Below are positions 24,599 through 32,721 of a DNA stretch of 64,000 nucleotides, piece by piece. The stretch is from NCBI GenBank assembly GCA_016717595.1, contig JADKFE010000024.1, positions 1 through 64,000 of the forward strand, given 5' to 3'. Source of the DNA: Deltaproteobacteria bacterium (GTDB lineage: Bacteria; Myxococcota_A; UBA796; CAJQPC01). Each line of letters starts with the position of its first letter. The first letter of the stretch is position 1. The notes beneath the pieces are model-generated. The model made no database searches and was not told the origin of the DNA. It saw nothing but the letters and a program-made list of their open reading frames with translations. Both the position numbers and the translations under genes were made by a program.

Positions 24599-26086
24599 AT
24601 GCCAACGCAAGAGAGCCTCACCGCGTCCCTTCGCTTCTTCGCACTCGATGGAGATCTCGACATTGAGGATGTCGACCACGCCGCGCAGATCGCCCTGGAG
24701 GACGGTCGCATCAGCGCGTCGGAGGCCATGGACCTGCGCGCGGCCATCGACCGTTACCGCGCCCAGATCGACCCACAAGCGAGGGCATACCTGGAGGATC
24801 TCGTCGCGGGGAAGGCGCCCCAGCTCGTCAACCGCACCTTGCTCGCCGCCGCGCCTCGGGGTCGTGACAAGGAGCTCTACACCCCCCGGGCGGACGTCGT
24901 CGCCCTGCAAGAGCGCATCGGCTGGCTGGGCGTGGCCTGCACCATCGACGGCGACTTTGGCCCGGCCACCACCGCGGCGCTCAAGCAGGTGCAGCAGGGC
25001 CTCGGCCTTCCGCCGTCTGGGCTTCTCGACAGCCGAACCGTAGGCCGCATGAACCGCGCCTTGGGCCTCGCCGGCCGCCCGCCGCTCGACCTCAACCCCC
25101 GCGCCCGAATTCGCCCCGACGTGGTCATCGCCGTCAAAGGCGCGGGCGAACGTTCGCGGGTGAAGGCGCTGCAGACCGCCCTGAACGCGCTCTCTGGAGG
25201 GTTTGCGCTCGGCTGGCTCACGCTCGCCGAGGATGGGCTCTTCGGCGCGAAGACTGAAGAGGTGGTTCGCCTCGCCCAAGACCTCGTCTACCTGCCCCCC
25301 ACGGGCATCTTTGACACGAGCCTCGCCCTGGCGCTGAACCCGCTCCTCAAGAAGCTGGGCCTCAACCCCCTCGACGAGCGCGCCCCCAGCTCGGGGGGCG
25401 GCCATGATGGCCGCGTCGAGCTGCACTTTTATCCGGGCCGCCACCAGCTCAAGGTCTACGTGCTCAAGGCGGGCCGGGTGCTCGACGTGTACGGCATGGT
25501 CGCTGGGGAGGAGGGCGCCAATCGCCCGAGCGCCTCAAACCCCCACGTTCAATACTCGGAGACCCCGGCGGGCCGGTACAGCGTCGTGGAGATCTCCCCC
25601 CACGCCTCGGGCTCCTGGCCGCGCTCGTATGTGCCCTATGGCGCTGAGCTGCGGCTCATGGACGACGAGGTGCAGTACCGCGCCGGGGACGGCGTCTGGC
25701 GCTTCGCGACGGGGCCCCGCTCAGAGTTTGTCCGCCGAGATCCCCCGCCGATGACCCGCGCGGGCTACCTCAGCCCCGACGGCAGCCTGCCCCGCACCTA
25801 CACCGGCAACGACTTCGGGCACCTGCGCGTCTACCTGCGCGACCTCGCCACGGGCCGTCTCCAGACCCACATGGTCCACCCCATCCCCGAGCTTGAGCAG
25901 AACGCCAAGTATTGGGAGGACACCCGGGCGCTCACCTCGCCCGCGGCGGCGTTGGCGACGCTTCGTTACTCCCACGGCTGCGAGCACATCCACCCGCGGG
26001 ATCTCGACGAGATGATCGCCAAGGGCTACGTCGCGCCGGGGGTGCTGTTCGTCGTGCACAGCTACGACGATGAGCCGGTCCTCTGA
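24599..26086 (+). CDS. peptidoglycan-binding and L,D-transpeptidase-like protein
   Basis: The 495-residue product has two peptidoglycan-binding-like modules, one around residues 95-155 with TIDGDFGPATTAALKQVQ, and one around 180-245 with LAEDGLFGAKTEEVVRLAQ. The C-terminal domain (about residues 270-490) resembles YkuD-type L,D-transpeptidases: VELHFYPGRHQLKVYVLKAG, then ETPAGRYSVVEI, and the catalytic block YSHGCEHIHPRDLDEM with His459 and Cys461. These enzymes cross-link peptidoglycan 3-3 or attach lipoprotein. No signal peptide is evident, so export would need another route or an unusual start, and this is the weakest point of the call. The GATAAT promoter element lies upstream. Confidence 0.75.
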   Translation: MPTQESLTASLRFFALDGDLDIEDVDHAAQIALEDGRISASEAMDLRAAIDRYRAQIDPQARAYLEDLVAGKAPQLVNRTLLAAAPRGRDKELYTPRADVVALQERIGWLGVACTIDGDFGPATTAALKQVQQGLGLPPSGLLDSRTVGRMNRALGLAGRPPLDLNPRARIRPDVVIAVKGAGERSRVKALQTALNALSGGFALGWLTLAEDGLFGAKTEEVVRLAQDLVYLPPTGIFDTSLALALNPLLKKLGLNPLDERAPSSGGGHDGRVELHFYPGRHQLKVYVLKAGRVLDVYGMVAGEEGANRPSASNPHVQYSETPAGRYSVVEISPHASGSWPRSYVPYGAELRLMDDEVQYRAGDGVWRFATGPRSEFVRRDPPPMTRAGYLSPDGSLPRTYTGNDFGHLRVYLRDLATGRLQTHMVHPIPELEQNAKYWEDTRALTSPAAALATLRYSHGCEHIHPRDLDEMIAKGYVAPGVLFVVHSYDDEPVL

Positions 26087-26271
26087 GCCCATGAACTGCG
26101 CTGGTTGAGGTCGCCCAAACACCTCTGATTGGTGTATAAGGGCGCATCTGCTCATCCGAGCGACCCCCGGAGACGGGGCCGCCCATTCTGTCGGCCCTGG
26201 AACCCCCGCGCACCCGAGCGCCAGGACCACGTCTTCAATGGGTGCCCCGCGCAGCCGCGGAGGAGTCGCTG
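26087..26271 (+). other. structured leader upstream of kamA
   Basis: This gap of 185 bases holds competing hairpins. CCCC (26164-26167) can pair with GGGG (26175-26178), which overlaps GGGCCG (26176-26181) pairing with CGGCCC (26192-26197). CCTGG (26196-26200) can also pair with CCAGG (26221-26225). GC-rich DNA makes such pairs common, and I recognise no known riboswitch. Confidence 0.25.
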
Positions 26272-27564
26272 ATGAACGCCCCGGTCTCCAAGGATGAACC
26301 TCCGTCTAGTCGGTGGGGGCGCGCCCAGAGCCCCTGGCGCGACGTCCCCGCCTCGGACTGGAACGACGTCCGCTGGCAGCTCAAGAACCTGATCCGCACC
26401 CCGGCGCGCCTGGGGGAGCTGCTCAGCTTGCCCCAAGGTGAACAAGACGCGGTCTTGGGTCTGGGAAAGCAGTTTCGCTGGGCGATCTCGCCCTACTACT
26501 TCTCCCTCATTGACCCCTCGGACCCCCACGACCCCATCCGGCGGCTGATCGTGCCGTCGTCGAATGAAGACGTCGAGGAGGGCCTCGCCGACCCGCTCTC
26601 CGAGAAGGAGGACCAGGTCGCCCCCGGGCTCACCCACCGGTACCCCGACCGGGTGCTCTTCGTCGTCACCTCGTTCTGCTCCAGCTACTGCCGCTTCTGC
26701 ATCCGCAAACGCAACTGGAAACACAGCGACGCCGCGGGCTCTCGGGAGGAGATCGATCAGGCCATCGCCTACCTGCGCGCCCACGAGGAGGTGCGCGACG
26801 TGCTCATCTCCGGCGGCGACCCGCTCACCCTGCCGCCGGAGCAGCTCGACTACATCTTGGCCCAGGTCAGGAGCGTGCCCCACGTCGAGTTTGTGCGCAT
26901 CGGCTCCCGTGAGCCGGTGATGCTGCCGATGCGCATCGGCGATGAGCTCTTGCGTGTGCTCGATCGCCACGGCCCGATCTGGATCAACACCCACTTCAAC
27001 CACCCCCGCGAGATCACTGAAGAGGCCGCCGCCGCCTGCGAGCGCCTGGCCCGCATCGGCGTCCCCCTGGGCAACCAGACGGTGCTGCTGCGGGGCATCA
27101 ACGATGAGCTGGGCACCTTGAAGCGCCTGTTTCAGGGGCTCCTCAAGATCCGGGTGCGGCCTTATTATCTGTATCAGGCAGACCCCGTTATCGGCGCGGC
27201 CCACCTGCGCACCTCGGTGTGGAAGGGCATGGAGCTGATGGAGGGCCTGCGTGGGCACACCACGGGCCTCGCCGTGCCCACCTACGTCGTGGACGCCCCC
27301 GGCGGCGGCGGCAAGATCCCCATCTCGCCGAACTACATCGTCAGCGCCGGGCCGGGCCGCGTCGTGCTGCGCAACTTTGAGGGGGCGATGTTCAGCTACC
27401 CCGACGGCGGCACCCACGTCGAGGTGAACGACCGGCCCTCGGCCTCGGTGTCAGACCTCGCCTCGGGCCTCGCCCAGCGCATTCGCCCGGCGGACCACCC
27501 GCACTACGCCCGCCGCGCCCAGCTCGCCCAGACCCGCCGCGATCACGACGGAGACCCCGAGTGA
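26272..27564 (+). CDS. kamA: lysine 2,3-aminomutase (KamA family, radical SAM)
   Basis: KamA interconverts L-alpha-lysine and L-beta-lysine using S-adenosylmethionine, a 4Fe-4S cluster and PLP. The 430-residue product has the radical SAM triad CSSYCRFC (Cys136, Cys140, Cys143), the PLP lysine Lys348 in PGGGGKIPISPNY, and the two substrate-binding aspartates Asp304 (YQADPVIGAAHLRT) and Asp341 (VVDAPGGGG) that mark lysine mutases. Family length fits. The start ATG at 26272 has a GGAGGAG site. The stop overlaps the next gene's GTG, so the mutase is coupled to an ATP-grasp ligase. EpmB, which also makes beta-lysine, is a shorter relative and a less likely identity. Confidence 0.92.
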   Translation: MNAPVSKDEPPSSRWGRAQSPWRDVPASDWNDVRWQLKNLIRTPARLGELLSLPQGEQDAVLGLGKQFRWAISPYYFSLIDPSDPHDPIRRLIVPSSNEDVEEGLADPLSEKEDQVAPGLTHRYPDRVLFVVTSFCSSYCRFCIRKRNWKHSDAAGSREEIDQAIAYLRAHEEVRDVLISGGDPLTLPPEQLDYILAQVRSVPHVEFVRIGSREPVMLPMRIGDELLRVLDRHGPIWINTHFNHPREITEEAAAACERLARIGVPLGNQTVLLRGINDELGTLKRLFQGLLKIRVRPYYLYQADPVIGAAHLRTSVWKGMELMEGLRGHTTGLAVPTYVVDAPGGGGKIPISPNYIVSAGPGRVVLRNFEGAMFSYPDGGTHVEVNDRPSASVSDLASGLAQRIRPADHPHYARRAQLAQTRRDHDGDPE

Positions 27565-28550
27565 AGCTCGCCGTTCTGTACAGCCCCCCGGGCGCCTTGT
27601 TGCCCGGCGATCCCATCGACAAGTACGCGGAGCACGACGGCGACGAGACGATTCAGGGCGTCTGCGGGGCCTTGGAGCGCCTGGGCCACGTCGCCGTGCC
27701 GGTCATCGCCGATCGCCGCCTGCCCTGGCGTCTCGACGAGGGCGGCTTCGACGCCGCGTTCAACATCGCCGAGGGTGAGGGCCGCCGCTGCCGTGAGGCC
27801 GTGCCCGCCGCGGTCTGTGAGCTGCTCGGCCTGCCCTACACCCACTCCGACCCCCTCACCCTGGCGGTCTGTTTAGACAAAGACGTCGCCCGGCGCCTCG
27901 TCGCGAGCGAGGTGCTCGTCGCCCGGGGCGGCGTGGTGCGCAGCCGGGAGCAGCTCGCCGCGTTGGGCCTCGTCTACCCCGTCATCGTCAAGCCCAACGA
28001 CGAGGGCAGCAGCAAAGGCATCCGCGGCACCCCGGTGGCCATGGACGAGGGCTCCGCCTGGGAGAAGGTGTGTTGGCTCATCGAGACCTATGGCTGCCCC
28101 GTGCTCGTCGAGGAGATGATCCCCGGCGTCGAGGTCACCGTCGGGCTTCGGGGCAACGGCGACGCCGTGGAGCTTCTGGGCATGGCGGAGATGGTGCCCC
28201 TGCAGCCGGGCCCCTTCGTCTACACCCACGAGCTCAAGACCGACCCCAACTTCGGCGAGTATCTGCAGATCCGCACCCCGCCAAAGCTCCCCCTTGCCCA
28301 GCTTCAGGCGTTTGAGGCCGCCGCGCGGGCGGCGTGGCGCCTGCTCGGGTGCCGGGACGTCGCCCGATTTGACCTTCGCCTCAACGCCGAGGGCCTCCCG
28401 GTGTTCATGGAGTGCAACCCCATCCCCGGCATCAAGCCCGGGTGGAGCGACCTCGTGCTCATGACCCGGGATCGGATGAGCTATGACGAGCTGGTCGGCG
28501 GGGTGCTCGCCGCGGCGCAGAGACGCTGGGAGATTTCTAAATCATCTTGA
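27561..28550 (+). CDS. D-Ala-D-Ala-ligase-like ATP-grasp enzyme coupled to kamA
   Basis: The 329-residue product starts at the GTG of a GTGA overlap with kamA. It has the ATP-grasp plan of D-Ala-D-Ala ligase (VIVKPNDEGSSKGI as the Lys/Gly-rich loop, ETYGCPVLVEEMIPGVEVTVGL, and DVARFDLRLNAEGLPVFMECNPIPG as the Mg/ATP-binding end). The family joins an amino acid carboxylate, through an acyl-phosphate, to an amine. Because it is translated directly after a lysine mutase, beta-lysine is a plausible substrate, giving a beta-lysyl peptide or conjugate; this is inference. It does not lie among cell-wall genes, so a Ddl role is less likely. A terminator follows 11 bases after the stop. Confidence 0.8.
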   Translation: MKLAVLYSPPGALLPGDPIDKYAEHDGDETIQGVCGALERLGHVAVPVIADRRLPWRLDEGGFDAAFNIAEGEGRRCREAVPAAVCELLGLPYTHSDPLTLAVCLDKDVARRLVASEVLVARGGVVRSREQLAALGLVYPVIVKPNDEGSSKGIRGTPVAMDEGSAWEKVCWLIETYGCPVLVEEMIPGVEVTVGLRGNGDAVELLGMAEMVPLQPGPFVYTHELKTDPNFGEYLQIRTPPKLPLAQLQAFEAAARAAWRLLGCRDVARFDLRLNAEGLPVFMECNPIPGIKPGWSDLVLMTRDRMSYDELVGGVLAAAQRRWEISKSS

Positions 28551-28560
28551 TGGGTTATGC

Positions 28561-28589
28561 GCCTTTTGACGCTCAAAGCGGCTTTTTTT
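28561..28589 (+). terminator. intrinsic terminator of the kamA operon
   Basis: GCCTTTTGACGCTCAAAGCGGC folds into a nine-pair stem with one bulge and a three-base CGC loop, followed at once by seven T residues (28583-28589). It lies 11 bases after the ligase stop. This is the clearest terminator I found in the window. Confidence 0.75.
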
Positions 28590-28617
28590 GATCAAAATGG
28601 TGGGGTGCGTGTATCCT
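28588..28617 (+). promoter_or_regulatory. candidate promoter of the DUF4157-like gene
   Basis: TTGATC (28588-28593) and TATCCT (28612-28617) are 18 bases apart, each with four of six consensus matches. The position right after the terminator and 64 bases before the ATG at 28681 is sensible. Confidence 0.3.
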
Positions 28618-28680
28618 GAGCAGACCCCCAAGATGGTCACTCCGCCAGGATGGCAGAGACCTCTCCGCACCGAGCACCCC

Positions 28681-31188
28681 ATGTCCGCGATGGCCCAGGC
28701 CCGCAGCACCTCCCAGTCCGCCGCGCTCACCCCCCAGCAGGGCCTCGACACCCGCTCCCAAGGGGGAGTCAGCGGCGGTGAGCTGGGCGCGGGCCTCGAC
28801 CCGCTCATGGCCCTTCGCCTGCAAGGCGTCGTCGGCAACGAGGCCCTCGCCGCGCTGATGCGTGAGGAGTCCGGCGCCAACCCCGCCGCGCTCTTTGACC
28901 AGGCCGCCGGGGGCAAAAAAGAGGCCCTGCCCAACCAGTCCAAGCTGGAGAGCGCGCTGGGGGACGACCTCTCGGGGCTCAAGGTGGTGCGGGGGCCCGA
29001 GGCCGAGGCCGCGCTCACCGGGCTCAACGCCCGCTCGGCCCTCAAAGGCGACGTCATCCTTCTGCGGGGCGACGCCACGGACGAAGACGTCGCCCACGAG
29101 GCCATTCATTACGAGCAGGGCCAGAAGAACGGCGGCGGCAACAAGGCCGTGGACTCCGGCAAGGCCGATCCGTCCGAGGCCGAGGCCCACGACGGCGCCA
29201 AACGGGCCGCCGCTGGGCAGCCCGTCGATGTGCAAGAGGCGGCGGGGGCCGAGGTCAACCGCTGGGGCCTGGGCGATCTCTGGGACGGCGCCAAGAACCT
29301 CGGGAACAAGGTCTGGGAGGGCGCCAAAGACGTCGGCAACGGCGCCTTGGATCTTGGCAAAGCCGCGGTGAACAAGGTCGTGGATGTCGGCTCGGCGGCG
29401 GCCACGGGGCTGTGGAACACCGGCAAAGCCGCGGTGAACGGCGTCGTCGACACCGCGGCGGCGGCGGGCAAGGGCCTGCTCAACGTCGGCGGTGACCTGC
29501 TCGGCGGCGCGTGGAACGCCGTCGCGTCTCTGGGCTCCGGGGCCTTGGACGCGGGCAAAGAGCTCCTCGGCGGCTTGGGTGACGCGGGCGGCTCGATCTG
29601 GGGCGGCATCACCGGCGCGGCCAAAAACTTCGGCGACTGGGGGGCGATGGGCGAGTCCCTCTGGGGCGGCGTGCAAGGCGCGGGCAGCTCACTGTGGGGC
29701 GGCGTCAAGGGCGCGGGCGGGGCCTTGGTCGGCGGGGTCACCGACGCGGCGGGCGCGGCCTGGGACGGCCTCAAGAACGCCGGGGGCAGCCTCAAAGAGG
29801 GCGTGCTCAACACTCTGGATGAGGGCTGGGGCGCGCTCACGAGCACCGTCGGCAACGCGGCGGCGGGCTTCATCAACACCCTCGACGCGGGCATCGGCCT
29901 GGGCTGGATCGACAACTGGATCCAAAACGGCAGCGCTGAGAAGGTCACCGAGGACTCCGACGAGCGCTACTACAGCTCCGCGCCCCTGAACACCACCGAC
30001 AACAAGTACGCCGACGCCACGCAGATCCCCCAGAACACGACCAAGTTCACCCAGCAGTTCAGCGGCTTGGGCATCCCGCTCACCGATGAGGCCTGGGCCC
30101 GGCAGAACGCCATCGACGGCGGCAAGCTCAAGCGCCTGCACGACACCACGCTCATGGGCACGCTCAGCGACGCCGGGGTGCTCGACAAGCTGGTTCAGTC
30201 CGGCGACATCAGCGCTGAAGACGCCCAGCAAGACTTCTCGTCGATGGAGCCCGAGGCCCTCGCTGAGCTCGTGCGCACCGTAGACGGCGCCGGGGCCACC
30301 CAAGACTTCTTCGCGGCGATGGATCCAAAGACCTGGACCACCTTCCAAGAGGGCATCCTCGACAGCTACATGGCCATGGCCAACGCCGACCCCGAGAAGG
30401 CCGCGTTCTTCTTGGACGTGCTGCCCACCGAGCTCGACATCAAGCCCTCGATCTTGGAGCTCACCGGCGAAGACGCCCCCAACGACTTCCGCGCCGGCGC
30501 CGTCACCTCGATGCAGCGTGAGGGCTCGGTGCGGGCGAGCCAGATGCTGCGCGACCAAGGCAAAGAGACCTACGGCCTGGTCGTGCCCTACGCGAACACC
30601 GCCGAGAACATCGTGCGCAACGAGGGCGCCCCCGTGGACGGCACGGACCACCTCTCGCGGTACCTGGGCCAGCTCGACGAGCGCACCACGACGATGGCTT
30701 CAGGCTACAGCCAGTCCGGCGCGGCGGTGCTCGACTACGCCAACCAGTACGGCGGCACCCAAGGCCTCGACTTCGTAGACGCCATCGCGCCCATGGGCGG
30801 CGCCGACCGCCAGGGCGGGGACGGCGTGTGGGCGGGCACCATCCGGGCCAACGAACAAGACCAGGGTGTGCAGGTCGCGTCGTTTATGAACCACGACGAC
30901 CCGGCGAAGTACATCCACACCGCTGATGGAAACGCCGCCTTCCACGCGGCCTTGGCCAACTTCATCATGCCCGAGACGATCTTCGGCGTCGATCTCAAGA
31001 AGGGCGACGGTCAGCTCCACGCGGGCTTCCCCGACGCCAACAACCGCGACCCCCAGAACGGCTCCAACGGCTACCCGATGGACATGTCGGTGAACTACCT
31101 CAGCCGCCTGCTCAACGGCGAGTTCGCCAACAAAGACTATGAGCGCATCGCCGACTGGACGCCCGACCGCCGCAAAGGCGACAAGTAG
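28681..31188 (+). CDS. large DUF4157-like (eCIS cargo-type) protein with a GYSQS hydrolase-like C-terminal region
   Basis: The start at 28681 was chosen because the family-like region begins here; no strong ribosome site is visible. The 835-residue product has: a residue 47-53 segment LQGVVGN followed by EALAALM, like the LQ-x-x-GN-x-A motif common before DUF4157; a DUF4157-like stretch at about 84-148 ending VAHEAIHYEQGQ, with HEAIH (139-143) as an HExxH metalloprotease-type motif; a Gly/Ala/Trp-rich region of repeated GLWNTGKAAVNGVVD and GGVKGAGGALVGG type segments at about 200-415; and a C-terminal region with MASGYSQSGAAVLDYA, where Ser677 sits in a cutinase/lipase-like GYSQ motif. DUF4157 proteins are often cargo or toxins of extracellular contractile injection systems. 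No eCIS genes are in the window, so the role is inferred. Confidence 0.7.
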   Translation: MSAMAQARSTSQSAALTPQQGLDTRSQGGVSGGELGAGLDPLMALRLQGVVGNEALAALMREESGANPAALFDQAAGGKKEALPNQSKLESALGDDLSGLKVVRGPEAEAALTGLNARSALKGDVILLRGDATDEDVAHEAIHYEQGQKNGGGNKAVDSGKADPSEAEAHDGAKRAAAGQPVDVQEAAGAEVNRWGLGDLWDGAKNLGNKVWEGAKDVGNGALDLGKAAVNKVVDVGSAAATGLWNTGKAAVNGVVDTAAAAGKGLLNVGGDLLGGAWNAVASLGSGALDAGKELLGGLGDAGGSIWGGITGAAKNFGDWGAMGESLWGGVQGAGSSLWGGVKGAGGALVGGVTDAAGAAWDGLKNAGGSLKEGVLNTLDEGWGALTSTVGNAAAGFINTLDAGIGLGWIDNWIQNGSAEKVTEDSDERYYSSAPLNTTDNKYADATQIPQNTTKFTQQFSGLGIPLTDEAWARQNAIDGGKLKRLHDTTLMGTLSDAGVLDKLVQSGDISAEDAQQDFSSMEPEALAELVRTVDGAGATQDFFAAMDPKTWTTFQEGILDSYMAMANADPEKAAFFLDVLPTELDIKPSILELTGEDAPNDFRAGAVTSMQREGSVRASQMLRDQGKETYGLVVPYANTAENIVRNEGAPVDGTDHLSRYLGQLDERTTTMASGYSQSGAAVLDYANQYGGTQGLDFVDAIAPMGGADRQGGDGVWAGTIRANEQDQGVQVASFMNHDDPAKYIHTADGNAAFHAALANFIMPETIFGVDLKKGDGQLHAGFPDANNRDPQNGSNGYPMDMSVNYLSRLLNGEFANKDYERIADWTPDRRKGDK

Positions 31189-31203
31189 CGGCGCCGGCGC
31201 GCG

Positions 31204-32721
31204 TCACCAGGGCAAGGTGACGCTGCCCGGGGCCTCGACGGTGTAGCTCAACGTCAGGGTGCGCAGCTCGCCGGGCTGGAGCGTGAGGCTGAAGCGGGCG
31301 AAGCCGTCGCGGTCGAGCTCATCGAGGGCGGGCGCGCCGGTCACGCCGCTGACCTTGACCTCCTTGAGCTCACTCACGGGCACACGCTCCTTCACGTCGA
31401 GGCTCACGGCCTCGGCGCCGAAGTGGCTCAGGCGTAGGGTGACCTTAAACTTCACGGTCTGGGCGCCGGTGAAGCGGGAGGTCTCGGCCTCACGATGTAC
31501 GTCCCGGGTGACCCGCACGGCGTCGTGGCCGCCCCAGCCGAGGTCGAAGGGCTCGCCCGCGGGCACCAAGGCCAGGGGCACCTGGCCCACGGCGGCGCCG
31601 TCGCGGATGAGGCGCACGGGCCCGGCGAGCAGGGGGCGGCGGCTGAGGTTCTGTTGGCGGGTGCGCAGATAGAGCTGAGGGCTACGCTCGGGCAGCGCCA
31701 CCCAGCGGCGCTGGGTGGAGGTGGTGAACGACTCCAAGGCCAAGGTGACCGGGCGGCCATCGGAGCGCAGATCCGTGGGCTCTGGCGCGTCGTACACCCG
31801 CACCTCGCCGCCGTCGTCTACGCCGAGGCCTTCAGAGCGTTTGACGGCGTCTCCTTGGCGGGCGAGCTGAACCGTCTCGTCCCGGGCCTCGACGACGACG
31901 GCGCCGCGCGGCTTGGCGGTGAGCAGGTCGTCGCTGAGGCTCGGCGGCGTGGCGCGCTCTCCGGGCCGGGCGGTGGAGAGCCGCAGCGGCGCGGCGATCC
32001 AGTCCTCGCCCGTGGTGTTCCAGGCGTAGGCGCCGATCTCCCACACCACCTGATCTCCCAAGAGCGTCGCGCGGTGGGCCGGGCGCCACAGCGCGCACGG
32101 CACGACGTAGCGGATCGTGAGCTGACCCGGGCCCCGGCTGAGCACACCCAGGCGAAGGCTCGCCCGAAGGCGGCTGCGACCGCTAAACGCGGCCTTGATG
32201 CGGCGCTGGGCCTCGGCCAAGGCGCTCAGCGTGTCTTCTTCTTTGTGGGCCTCGGCTTGGGCCTGGAGGCGTAAGGTCTCCCAGGCCGCCGCGTTCTCTT
32301 GAACCGATTGAAGGAGAATATCGACGCTGGCGCCGTCGTGCAGGGCCTCGTGGAGCCAGGATCCACTCGCCTTCACCCGCGCCTCGGCCCGGTCCGCCCG
32401 CTCTTGGGCCCGGCGGCGTGTGGTGGCCTGGGCGACGAGGGCGACCTGGAGCGCGCGCTCTTCAGCCCGCAGCGTGGCCTCCTCTTCAGCGCCGACGTGC
32501 TCCTGCTCCAGCCAGCGGGTGACGGCGACAGACTCCACGGTGACCGGCGCGTCCGCGTCGGGGAATGACAGGCCCGCCTCCCGCAAGAGCGGTGAGAGGC
32601 CGTCGATCACGAGCTCGTAGCGCCCAGGCGCCTCAGGCAAGACCACGCGGCGGGTGATCGCGGCGCGGTCCTCAAAGAGCTCGACCAGCACGAGGGTAGA
32701 GGGGGTGAAGATCTCAGCCAC
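31204..32721 (-). CDS. DUF4139 (MuiA, mucoidy inhibitor-like) family protein
   Basis: The 505-residue product has the layout of MuiA-type proteins. An N-terminal DUF4140-like beta domain runs MAEIFTPSTLVLVELFEDRAAITRRV to about residue 60. A long Ala/Glu/Arg-rich coiled-coil region follows at about 80-180 (ERALQVALVAQATTRRRAQERADRAEARV). A DUF4139-like beta domain runs from QLTIRYVVPCALWRPAHRATLLG to the end, with the characteristic YAWNTTGEDW. No signal peptide is visible, which differs from many family members. The first eight bases overlap the gene upstream on the same strand, which encodes a second DUF4139-like protein. Molecular function of the family is unknown; the name comes from an effect on mucoid colony form. 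Confidence 0.8.
   Translation of the reverse strand: MAEIFTPSTLVLVELFEDRAAITRRVVLPEAPGRYELVIDGLSPLLREAGLSFPDADAPVTVESVAVTRWLEQEHVGAEEEATLRAEERALQVALVAQATTRRRAQERADRAEARVKASGSWLHEALHDGASVDILLQSVQENAAAWETLRLQAQAEAHKEEDTLSALAEAQRRIKAAFSGRSRLRASLRLGVLSRGPGQLTIRYVVPCALWRPAHRATLLGDQVVWEIGAYAWNTTGEDWIAAPLRLSTARPGERATPPSLSDDLLTAKPRGAVVVEARDETVQLARQGDAVKRSEGLGVDDGGEVRVYDAPEPTDLRSDGRPVTLALESFTTSTQRRWVALPERSPQLYLRTRQQNLSRRPLLAGPVRLIRDGAAVGQVPLALVPAGEPFDLGWGGHDAVRVTRDVHREAETSRFTGAQTVKFKVTLRLSHFGAEAVSLDVKERVPVSELKEVKVSGVTGAPALDELDRDGFARFSLTLQPGELRTLTLSYTVEAPGSVTLPW

Noticed and set aside
26087..26271. Classical lysine riboswitch before kamA
   Set aside because: The region is only 185 bases and I could not match the conserved lysine-riboswitch core; only generic hairpins are seen.
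26152..27417. Open minus-strand frame of about 420 residues antisense to kamA
   Set aside because: The sense strand has all KamA catalytic residues; the antisense product has none of a real family.
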